Positions 1 to 6,178 of a stretch of DNA of 13,081 bases are shown piece by piece. Numbering within the stretch: position 1 is the stretch's first letter; every line of letters starts with the position of its first letter. The notes beneath the pieces are model-generated. The model was not told the DNA's origin. It made no database searches and saw only the letters and a program-made list of their open reading frames with translations. This stretch comes from Thermotogae bacterium (GTDB lineage Bacteria; Thermotogota; Thermotogae; UBA12178), in contig QNAP01000025.1 in the NCBI GenBank assembly GCA_003641795.1, positions 1-13,081 on the forward strand, written 5' to 3'. The translations under genes were made by a program, and so were the position numbers.

Positions 1-116
1 GGATGCAAACGAGGGAGAAAGCGAGTGCGAGCTGTGTGAGCGTGGGGGATTCACCACTTCTTTCTCTTTGTTACGTTCAATGTCCTGAACAATCGTCTTC
101 CCAAAAGGGTCGCTGA

Positions 117-233
117 TATCAAGGGATTCCGGCTTTGGGACTTGAAACCTGGGATATGAGAGCTATGGCTAAGGCTGTGGAAAATCCCAAAATTTGCAAC
201 ATCAAGCTCTCAGAGGACGAGATCATGCGATAG
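117..233 (+). pseudogene. 3' end of an unidentified gene, probably frame-disrupted
   Basis: The stretch from 117 to the TAG at 231-233 reads as credible protein (GIPALGLETWDMRAMAKAV at the front, charged end SEDEIMR). It is closed upstream in the same frame by a TGA at 114-116. In the frame two bases earlier, the preceding DNA (about 85-120) reads NNRLPKRVADI, which runs naturally into the later segment if one frame change is allowed near 118. I see no start codon with a ribosome site, so this looks like the tail of a gene entering from the left that has suffered an indel, or a remnant. I do not recognise the family. The terminator just after the TAG supports a plus-strand transcript ending here. 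Positions 1-85 have short open stretches in all plus frames but nothing I can name. Confidence 0.3.
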
Positions 234-251
234 ATACTTTGAAGCGAAAGA

Positions 252-285
252 AAAAGGGCCAGCAAAAGAGCCGGCCCTTTTGTTT
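252..285. terminator. Bidirectional Rho-independent terminator between convergent genes
   Basis: A perfect 9-bp stem is formed by AAAAGGGCC (252-260) and GGCCCTTTT (273-281), with a 12-base loop. On the plus strand it is followed by TTTTGTTTT. On the minus strand the other arm ends in CCCTTTTTCTTT. It lies between a plus-strand reading frame ending at 233 and the minus-strand protease ending at 304, so it can serve both. Confidence 0.85.
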
Positions 286-303
286 TAAGTACACTCCCAA
301 ACA

Positions 304-2262
304 TCAAAAGACTGTCCACCAATAACCAGCGCCACCATATTCGTCCACATAGGCTTCGGTTTCTCCATCCGCTATGGCGCCGCTCACTGGTATCTCCTCG
401 CCGTTGATGGTAACCGTACCTTCAAAAGTAACAGATCCCTCGGTAGCGCTTCTTTCTACCATCAAGTAGTACGGCCCACCAGGGAGCGTTTTTGGAAAAC
501 TTAAACTCACGGAATCTGAGAAGTCCTCGCTGTACGCTTCTGAGCCTGTGAAAACATCCACCAGCTTGAGGGTGTAGTCACCGGTACTGTCGGCTGTTAG
601 GTCCGCAACAAAGCTGGATTCGAGCAGGACCGTGATAGAGCTTTCTCCAGAAATGCCGACCGCCGTGGCTATGGCGAGTTCTTCTGCCATCCTAAGATTC
701 CAAGCATTCATATCAAGGTAGTTGGGACCACCAATGTAAACATCATATTCGTCTGGATCGATGCCATAGAACTTCGCCACACCGTAATCGTCGGTCTTGG
801 CATAGTAGTTGGGGCCGTCGTTTCGAGAAAGCGTGACGTAAACTGCAGGAACTGCCCAAGTGCCGGTGTGTTCTCCAACATGAACGTCGAAATCCACGCT
901 CCCATCGTAGGTTGAAGGATCAACATTCACGGCTTCAGCAGCATCGATTCGTCCATACCCAGAGGATCGGTCATAACCGGGTTCTTCAATATCTTCTGCA
1001 GTTTCTTCGAGTATTCTCTTTATTTGATAGGGAGTCGCATCGGAATGGAGTTCTTTCAAGAGTGCGACCAGGGCTGATACGTAAGGTGTGGCCATCGACG
1101 TTCCGCCCCAATAAGCGTAGGGGGTACCATACACTCCCCCATCTTCTGCAGAAGCTCTTGGAATGCAAGAAAGGACGTTCACACCGGGCGCCGCGACAGA
1201 GAGGTAGTCTCCCCTGGACGAAAAGCCCACGATCTCGTCGCGAGCTGTGCTGGCGCCCACCGCAATGACACCGGGATAAGCGGACGGATAGTGCCAGTGC
1301 TGGTCTGTGTGTTCGTTACCCGCCGCGGCGACAAAGACAACACCGTTTTCAATGGCGTAATCTATGGCGTCTTTCAAAAGCTGGGAATATCCTCCGCCTC
1401 CCCAGCTGTTGGAAAGCACATCCGCACCGTTATCCACTGCCCAGGTGATACCTGCTGCAACGTACTCGTCACCGACGTAATAATAACCTGAATGGCTCTC
1501 GTAACCTCTAAAGATGAGTATCGGCATGATTTTGGCGTTGTAGGCAAGTCCAACGATCCCTTCTCCGTTTCCGCGCTTTGCGGCAATGATGCCAGCCACA
1601 TGGGAACCATGGTCGTCATCTGGATTCAGTGGGTCCTCGTAATCGGTATCGGGAGGTATCTCCACGCCTAACTCCGGGTCGTATCCCGTCACAAATTGCC
1701 CGATGAGATCGGGGTGCTCACCATCGATGGGAGTATCAACGACAGCCACCACTATCCCCTCACCCGTTGCTTTTTCCCATGCTTCCTCTGCTTTCAGCGT
1801 TCTGAGAGCCCATTGATGGGGATAGTACGGGTCTTCTGAACTTTCAGAGGAGGGAGACAGGAGGATCTCGTCGTGGGTCTTCACAGGTTCCACCAAATAC
1901 CGCTTGTAACTCGGTTCTACATATCTTACACCTTCGAGCTTCAGCTTTTTGAGTACCTGATAGGCTTCGCTTATCGAGATGGGTAGTTTCAAAGACACGG
2001 CTTTCAGCTTCGGAAGTTCTATCAGCACCTCCGCATCGAGTTGCTCGATTATCCTGTCCACAGCCGCTCTGTCTTCGTAACCCACTATCAGTCTGTTTTC
2101 GAAGACCTCATATCCACCGAGTTCTCCAAACCTAACACTACCAGATGTGGTTCCAGACCCGCTCGTTCCGTCGACGGCATCAAGACTGAACTTTGCACAA
2201 GATGCAAGAAATATCCCAATCAATCCCAACAGAAGGATTATCTTCAACGCTCTCACCAACAT
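304..2262 (-). CDS. Subtilisin-like (S8) serine protease, lipoprotein
   Basis: A 652-residue secreted protease, probably anchored outside the cytoplasmic membrane by lipid. The first 22 residues form a lipoprotein signal ending in lipobox LASC (Cys22). A linker rich in Gly/Ser/Thr follows, then a propeptide-like region (about 50-125), then the S8 catalytic domain (about 148-445). The triad is Asp176 in VVDTPIDGEHPDL, His218 in HGSHVAG and Ser389 in GTSMATP, with oxyanion Asn316 in AAAGNE. The motifs depart slightly from the usual DTG/DSG and HGTHVAG. After the enzyme comes a carboxypeptidase-regulatory-like beta domain (about 455-515, TDDYGVAKFYG) and a second beta-rich tail. ATG at 2262 is preferred over an earlier in-frame start because it directly precedes the signal peptide and has GGGAAGGGGGTG upstream. 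It starts 13 bases after the upstream lipoprotein gene, so it is the last gene of the operon. The architecture resembles fervidolysin-type keratinases, but the substrate cannot be read from sequence. Confidence 0.9.
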   Translation of the reverse strand: MLVRALKIILLLGLIGIFLASCAKFSLDAVDGTSGSGTTSGSVRFGELGGYEVFENRLIVGYEDRAAVDRIIEQLDAEVLIELPKLKAVSLKLPISISEAYQVLKKLKLEGVRYVEPSYKRYLVEPVKTHDEILLSPSSESSEDPYYPHQWALRTLKAEEAWEKATGEGIVVAVVDTPIDGEHPDLIGQFVTGYDPELGVEIPPDTDYEDPLNPDDDHGSHVAGIIAAKRGNGEGIVGLAYNAKIMPILIFRGYESHSGYYYVGDEYVAAGITWAVDNGADVLSNSWGGGGYSQLLKDAIDYAIENGVVFVAAAGNEHTDQHWHYPSAYPGVIAVGASTARDEIVGFSSRGDYLSVAAPGVNVLSCIPRASAEDGGVYGTPYAYWGGTSMATPYVSALVALLKELHSDATPYQIKRILEETAEDIEEPGYDRSSGYGRIDAAEAVNVDPSTYDGSVDFDVHVGEHTGTWAVPAVYVTLSRNDGPNYYAKTDDYGVAKFYGIDPDEYDVYIGGPNYLDMNAWNLRMAEELAIATAVGISGESSITVLLESSFVADLTADSTGDYTLKLVDVFTGSEAYSEDFSDSVSLSFPKTLPGGPYYLMVERSATEGSVTFEGTVTINGEEIPVSGAIADGETEAYVDEYGGAGYWWTVF

Positions 2263-2275
2263 CACCCCCTTCCCT

Positions 2276-3946
2276 TCACTCGTCGCCCGTTGTGAACTCG
2301 ACAAAATCGTCTGCATCGACTCCGAAGTAATCCACTCCCCAACCCTGATCTACGGCAATAGACCAGGCAGAACTATCATCATCCTGTACATAGGCGTAAG
2401 CCAAATCCACGGCCCAGCTGTAAGTCTTGTTGGGTTCGAGTTTTTTCTCTGGATAGTAGTACCATCCTCCACTGTAGACAAACCAGTCGTATCCGAGCGT
2501 CGGTTCGGTTTCGTTACCCGTGAAGGTGGCTGCCATGGTTTCGGCACCCTCCGAAGAGAACACGAAAGCGTTCAACCCAGATGCGTCTACGTATCCCGGA
2601 ATGATGTGGTTCTCAGATTGGACGAGATCGTAGATCCACAGGATGTATTCGTAGGTGACCGTTCCTTCTTCTGAAGTGAGCTCAACAGTGGGTTTCCACT
2701 TGAAAACAGGGTTTCTGGATACTCCCGTTTGACCTTCATAAGGTTCCATCAAATCCACGTTGAAGGCACCAAGAAGCACCACAGAACCCAAAGTTGCTGG
2801 AGTCGACTCTTCGGTGCCATAAACCGCTGAAACGGCGTAATAAACCTTTTCCCCTGGCTCTAAAAGAGCGGACTTGTCTCTATAGACACCATTGTAAGCC
2901 GCATAGCTTTCGGATACAAAACCGATCTTTTCATACTTCTCCCCGTCGAAAGAACGATAGATGTTGTAACCATCGGGTTCAACCACATCTGAGTCGATCC
3001 ATCCATAATACTGTGCTGTCGCCCAATCGATCCACCATACCTCCACCCAGAGGTTACAATCTTTGGGAGCAGCTAAGGGCGATCTGGCATTTCCGAAGTT
3101 TCGAGGCACCCTTTTGCCCAGCTTTTCCGCGATCTTATCAAAGCTATAGAACTCGACACCACCCCTTCGGGTGTAGGCATCGAGGTTGGTGTAACCGTAT
3201 TCCGACCATCTCAGAGGTTCGTACATCACCACGTCGGTTGCCGGTTCTTCGGCAAGGATGTTCAAGTAAAAGAGCTGATCTACTCGATTGTCGTTGTAGT
3301 CGTAAACGACCACATGAAGCGCTGTCTCACTGCTGAATCCACTGATGGAAATCTCGAACTCAGCAGACGTCGCGTCCGATTCATACCCTCTCTCACCCGT
3401 CATGAAACTGGATCCAGGAACCTTACCAAGTGCAGCGTAGATGATGCTCACATGATTTTCCGAAGTCACACTGATCTTGACTTTGAAATCGTCGGTGATG
3501 GTGGCACTGGGATCCAGCGGAGTATCGTCCAAATCCAAAAATTCAACGTCGATCTCCGGAAGTTCCTGCGTTGAAGGATCGTCGTTAAGTATGGCCTCTC
3601 GAACCATGACTTCGTAGGGTGATTCCAACGCGTCCTCTGCCTTGAGCGATCTGACCTCACTCAAAGCGTATCCGGATTTCTCAAACCTCACATTAACCCT
3701 CTTTGCAAGATCTGTCACTGGAATCTCTACCTGTGCGACTCCGCATTCATCGGAAGTTCCCCAACCGAGACGCTTCCCCGTTTCGGCGTCAAAAACCGTT
3801 ACTTTCACACCTTCCACCGCTGGTCCCGAGTTGTACTCCACGATCGAAAAGTAGATGGGGGCCTTCTCTACAGGAATACAACCAGCGAGTACGAAGACCA
3901 GCAACAATACGACCGCCGCAGGGAACCAAAACCTTCTCAATTCCAT
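2276..3946 (-). CDS. Multi-domain beta-rich lipoprotein (carboxypeptidase-regulatory-like and fibronectin III-like)
   Basis: A 556-residue predicted lipoprotein: hydrophobic signal at residues 8-22 and lipobox LAGC (Cys23). Residues about 30-118 look like a CarboxypepD_reg/CnaB-type beta domain (SGPAVEGVKVTVFDAETGK, then GVAQVEIPV). Residues about 130-232 look like an Ig-like domain. Residues about 297-392 contain a fibronectin III-like unit (DGYNIYRSFDGEKYEKIG, then YYAVSAVYGTEES). A further beta domain (about 396-556, RNPVFKWKP, then NKTYSWAVDL) ends the protein. There are no catalytic motifs. It is aromatic-rich and acidic. The start has an excellent GAGGAGGTGA ribosome site. It sits directly upstream of the lipoprotein protease, and both carry the same class of regulatory-like beta domain. 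I infer a role in binding a surface polymer or partner protein, or in assisting or being processed by the protease. No specific function is assignable. Confidence 0.75.
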   Translation of the reverse strand: MELRRFWFPAAVVLLLVFVLAGCIPVEKAPIYFSIVEYNSGPAVEGVKVTVFDAETGKRLGWGTSDECGVAQVEIPVTDLAKRVNVRFEKSGYALSEVRSLKAEDALESPYEVMVREAILNDDPSTQELPEIDVEFLDLDDTPLDPSATITDDFKVKISVTSENHVSIIYAALGKVPGSSFMTGERGYESDATSAEFEISISGFSSETALHVVVYDYNDNRVDQLFYLNILAEEPATDVVMYEPLRWSEYGYTNLDAYTRRGGVEFYSFDKIAEKLGKRVPRNFGNARSPLAAPKDCNLWVEVWWIDWATAQYYGWIDSDVVEPDGYNIYRSFDGEKYEKIGFVSESYAAYNGVYRDKSALLEPGEKVYYAVSAVYGTEESTPATLGSVVLLGAFNVDLMEPYEGQTGVSRNPVFKWKPTVELTSEEGTVTYEYILWIYDLVQSENHIIPGYVDASGLNAFVFSSEGAETMAATFTGNETEPTLGYDWFVYSGGWYYYPEKKLEPNKTYSWAVDLAYAYVQDDDSSAWSIAVDQGWGVDYFGVDADDFVEFTTGDE

Positions 3947-3975
3947 GACTTCACCTCCTCAAAAACTGGATTCGT

Positions 3976-4515
3976 TTATCTTGGTACCACAAACGGCAAA
4001 GCGAGGGCGATCAGAGCCACACCGAGGATGAGAAAATCCCACAATTGTGGCCGCCTCGTTTTTGCCTCCACTTGCGCGATCCGCTGATCCAAACTTTCGA
4101 GCCGGTCGAGCAATGTCTGAAGCTGATCAGACAAGGACTCCAGCTCTTTTGAGAGTTCTGTGAGTTGCGTTTCGAGATGTGTCACGGAGGCCGCCGTTCC
4201 AGCTTTCACGCTTTCCAGATCTTCTTTCAACCGTGCGAGTTCTTCCTGAGCGGATCTGAGGGTGTCCATAACCTGCGTAGTCTGTCCCAGCGCCGAGTAC
4301 AAGTATTGACTTATCAATTGCTCCAGTTCCAAAAGCTCCTCCTGGAGCTCTTCCTTTTTCCGGAGCAGTTCTTCAAGGTTCAGCGGGGTAGATTCCAAGG
4401 TCACAGATGTCGCATATTCTGTGGATGTGGGAGCAGCCGTAACCTCATTGGCCAAACAGACGAAGGGAAAAGCGAAGACGGTCAACAACATGAAGAGCAA
4501 CGTTCGTCCCTTCAC
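3976..4515 (-). CDS. Exported coiled-coil protein with C-terminal membrane anchor
   Basis: A 179-residue protein. Residues 1-22 form a signal peptide with a likely signal peptidase I site after CLA. Cys20 is not in a good lipobox because the preceding residue is Val. A Thr/Ser-rich segment (25-44) follows, then a long Leu/Glu/Gln heptad-rich helix (about 46-152) that should form a coiled coil, then one transmembrane helix (about 159-177, DFLILGVALIALALPFVV) ending in a single Arg. This topology, a rod projecting from the cytoplasmic membrane, recalls Thermotoga Omp-alpha, but the length is short and no SLH domain is present. GTG at 4515 overlaps the TGA of the preceding frame by four bases and has GGGAGGTG about 8 bases upstream, so translation is probably coupled. 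It could be a periplasmic spacer or scaffold for the envelope proteins that follow in the operon. I see no enzyme motif. Confidence 0.8.
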   Translation of the reverse strand: MKGRTLLFMLLTVFAFPFVCLANEVTAAPTSTEYATSVTLESTPLNLEELLRKKEELQEELLELEQLISQYLYSALGQTTQVMDTLRSAQEELARLKEDLESVKAGTAASVTHLETQLTELSKELESLSDQLQTLLDRLESLDQRIAQVEAKTRRPQLWDFLILGVALIALALPFVVPR

Positions 4516-4814
4516 CCCATCACCTCCCTAAGAATAGTTCCTAAGAATAATTCTCGCCGGTCCCTTAGTGGGTCAACCCACTCACCCTTTATCTCGAGAA
4601 ACTTCAGCACGTGCTGTTTTTCCTGCCCGACGATGGCCTTTCCAAGCTTTCGTGCCCTATCCGATTTTATCACTTCCATGATCTGGTAGCAGAAGATAAT
4701 GGAGTCCTCTTCTAATCCCATAGCGTAGCCGATCACTTCTTCAACATCTTTCCCTTTCACTTCTCTTCCAGCATTTCGTTCACTGACGGAAAGACCCTGC
4801 CGTCCATATATCAC
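4512..4814 (-). pseudogene. Truncated, frameshifted ferritin-like (rubrerythrin-type) gene
   Basis: The open frame gives 100 residues from a GTG at 4814. From about residue 19 onward it matches the second half of a ferritin-like four-helix bundle: LEEDSIIFCYQIMEV (35-47), then the metal-binding ExxH as EKQH (65-68). The first 18 residues are low-complexity and unlike the family. In the next frame the same DNA (4810-4760) reads YMDGRVFPSVNEMLEEK before a TGA at 4759-4757. This corresponds to YAELSIFPKL in the neighbouring intact paralogue (4825-5265). One missing base near 4760 would join the two pieces. Helices A and B, with the first half of the diiron site, are absent, because the gene upstream ends only ten bases before. 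It therefore looks like the remnant of a second ferritin-like gene. It may still be translated and couple to the next gene through the GTGA overlap. The alternative is a genuine short protein. Confidence 0.6.
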
Positions 4815-4824
4815 ATGGCATTGC

Positions 4825-5265
4825 CTACTTTTTCATCAACATGAGAAGCGTTCGCACATGTCTTCGCTCTTCGTCGACGATCTCCGTTATAACCGGGGAT
4901 TTCACGTATTCTGCGACCTCCAGATAGAACAAGATACTCTCCTTTTCAATGTCCAGAGCCAGCTCCAGTGCATCTTCTAAATTTTCAGGAACCTCTTTCC
5001 TGAGTTTTGGAAAGATTGAAAGCTCGGCGTAGGTTGCCAAGTATCCCAAGACTTCTTCTGAAGACCAACCACCTTCGCGTTCTTTCCTTGAAATTCTGGA
5101 AAAGATCTCCTTGAAGCGAGCCGCGTGGAGTCTCTCATCCTCAGCAAGCCTTTCGAAGGTTTCGGAAACTTCGCCCCTCGTCCTTTGGGCAAGTTCAGCA
5201 TAACACGAGTAACCCTTTGACTCGATCTTCAAGGCCACGCTGAGCAGTTGATCGATGCCTATCAT
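4825..5265 (-). CDS. Ferritin-like/rubrerythrin-type diiron protein
   Basis: A 146-residue protein covering a whole ferritin-like bundle. Helix A has KIESKG (Glu15). Helix B has EDERLH (Glu44, His47). Helix C has DIEKES (Glu107/Glu109). Helix D has EERRH (Glu133, His136). The two ExxH motifs plus the carboxylates of helices A and C make the usual diiron ligand set. There is no C-terminal rubredoxin domain (no CxxC pairs), so it is a short 'ferritin family' protein rather than a classic rubrerythrin. Such proteins in anaerobes act in peroxide reduction or iron handling; the activity here is not proven. ATG at 5265 has AGAGGAGG upstream, overlapping the end of the ZIP transporter gene, 13 bases away. 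Coexpression with a ZIP transporter suggests a link to iron or another divalent metal (inference). Confidence 0.85.
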   Translation of the reverse strand: MIGIDQLLSVALKIESKGYSCYAELAQRTRGEVSETFERLAEDERLHAARFKEIFSRISRKEREGGWSSEEVLGYLATYAELSIFPKLRKEVPENLEDALELALDIEKESILFYLEVAEYVKSPVITEIVDEERRHVRTLLMLMKK

Positions 5266-5278
5266 CCTGTAGCCTCCT

Positions 5279-6037
5279 CTATCTAAAGATGTTGTCCAGC
5301 ACCATCATGACGATAAAACCGAAGATCAACGAGAATGTGGAAACCATTTCGTACCCGTGCGCATGCGTTTCCGGGATGATCTCGTCGCTTATAACGTAAA
5401 GCATGGCGCCGGCGGCAAACGCCAGAAAGAAGGGTAAAGCGGGACGGGCGATCACCACCGCGGTAGCCCCTATCAACCCACCAATAGGCTCTACCAGCCC
5501 CGTGAGGAAGGAGTACCACACCGATTTGCCACGAGCATACCCCGCCTTGATGAAAGACGCTGCTACGGCAGTCCCTTCGGGAATGTTCTGAAGGCCGATA
5601 GCTACTGCGAGGCTGGTACCGACAGCGATACTACCGCTTCCATATCCCACGCCAACGGCCATACCTTCGGGGAAGTTGTGGAGTGTTATGGCAATGACGA
5701 AAAGCCAAATCTTTCTCAAAAGGGATGCATGATGGCCTTCGACACCTTTTTGAAAATGCTCGTGGGGAAGTATGTGATCTAGAATCTCTATCATCACTGC
5801 TCCAGCCAGTATGCCGATGATGGTGATGGTTATTCCTCCTGCGTCCAAAGCCGGGATGATCAAACTGAAAACGGTCGCGGCGAGCATCACACCGGCAGCA
5901 AAGCTCAAAAGCATGTCCATAATCTTATGTGAAGGCGTTTTCTTGAGGATCAAAACTGGAAGGGCACCGACGCCCGTAGCGCTTCCAGCTATGAGACTGG
6001 CAAAGACCCCGTAAATCCAAATCTGTGTTTGCGACAA
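5279..6037 (-). CDS. ZIP-family divalent metal transporter (GufA/ZupT-like)
   Basis: A 252-residue integral membrane protein with eight hydrophobic segments, the usual bacterial ZIP length. Transmembrane helix 4 carries HNFPEG (120-125) and helix 5 carries QNIPEG (150-155), the metal-coordinating signatures of ZIP transporters. A His-rich loop between helices 3 and 4 (PHEHFQKGVEGHH, 91-103) may bind metal. Glu183 in LVEPIGG and the His/Glu-containing segment DEIIPETHAH (218-227) follow. The predicted role is uptake of zinc, iron or manganese across the cytoplasmic membrane; the metal cannot be told from sequence. Translation starts at TTG 6037, supported by GGGAGG spaced about 8 bases upstream. 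It is the first gene of the minus-strand operon and diverges from the nucleoside operon. Confidence 0.92.
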   Translation of the reverse strand: MSQTQIWIYGVFASLIAGSATGVGALPVLILKKTPSHKIMDMLLSFAAGVMLAATVFSLIIPALDAGGITITIIGILAGAVMIEILDHILPHEHFQKGVEGHHASLLRKIWLFVIAITLHNFPEGMAVGVGYGSGSIAVGTSLAVAIGLQNIPEGTAVAASFIKAGYARGKSVWYSFLTGLVEPIGGLIGATAVVIARPALPFFLAFAAGAMLYVISDEIIPETHAHGYEMVSTFSLIFGFIVMMVLDNIFR

Positions 6038-6128
6038 CTTTCCGCCTCCCAGTGGTTCTCTGGCGCCTTGCCTTCTCTTTTCAATACCTCTTTTGCCGGC
6101 TTCTTTAGATCAATTCTATCACAGCGCA

Positions 6129-6139
6129 TGGTATATAAT
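6129..6139 (+). promoter_or_regulatory. Predicted -10 region (extended) of the nucleoside operon
   Basis: TGGTATATAAT at 6129-6139 contains a perfect TATAAT (6134-6139) and also a TGN-TATATA extended -10 (6129-6137). No good -35 box lies 16-18 bases upstream, so the promoter may depend on the extended -10 or an activator. The predicted start is near 6146, giving a leader of about 33 bases to the GTG at 6179. Confidence 0.5.
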
Positions 6140-6160
6140 ATTTATCATCCTATTCTTCAA
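6132..6160 (-). promoter_or_regulatory. Predicted sigma-A promoter of the minus-strand operon
   Basis: On the minus strand, TTGAAG (6160-6155) is followed after exactly 17 bases by TATATA (6137-6132). This predicts a start near 6125 and a leader of about 88 bases before the ZIP start codon. The -10 bases are the same ones used by the predicted plus-strand promoter. The leader holds no riboswitch or strong hairpin that I can recognise. Confidence 0.5.
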
Positions 6161-6170
6161 CCTCCGGAGG
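6161..6170 (+). promoter_or_regulatory. Palindromic ribosome-binding site of the nucleoside hydrolase
   Basis: CCTCCGGAGG is a perfect 10-base palindrome whose right half, GGAGG (6166-6170), is the Shine-Dalgarno 8 bases before GTG 6179. It fixes that GTG as the start. The left half is an anti-Shine-Dalgarno sequence. Confidence 0.7.
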
Positions 6171-6178
6171 GGATTGGT

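Noticed and set aside
2263..2316. Earlier start of the protease adding 18 residues
   Set aside because: The extra residues precede the signal peptide with a polar sequence and overlap the upstream gene. ATG 2262 has its own purine-rich ribosome site and gives a standard lipoprotein signal.
4757..4762. Programmed -1 ribosomal frameshifting in the ferritin-like fragment
   Set aside because: There is no X-XXY-YYZ slippery heptamer or following stem at the frame junction, and the N-terminal half of the fold is missing anyway, so decay is the simpler explanation.
6038..6125. Metal-responsive riboswitch in the leader of the ZIP operon
   Set aside because: The 88-base leader shows only small palindromes (GCCGGC, GGCGCC) and no structure matching a known metal riboswitch.
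6029..6178. N-terminal extension of the nucleoside hydrolase by 50 residues
   Set aside because: The extension overlaps the ZIP start and the predicted promoters and lacks a ribosome site. The GTG at 6179 has a perfectly spaced GGAGG and gives the normal family length.
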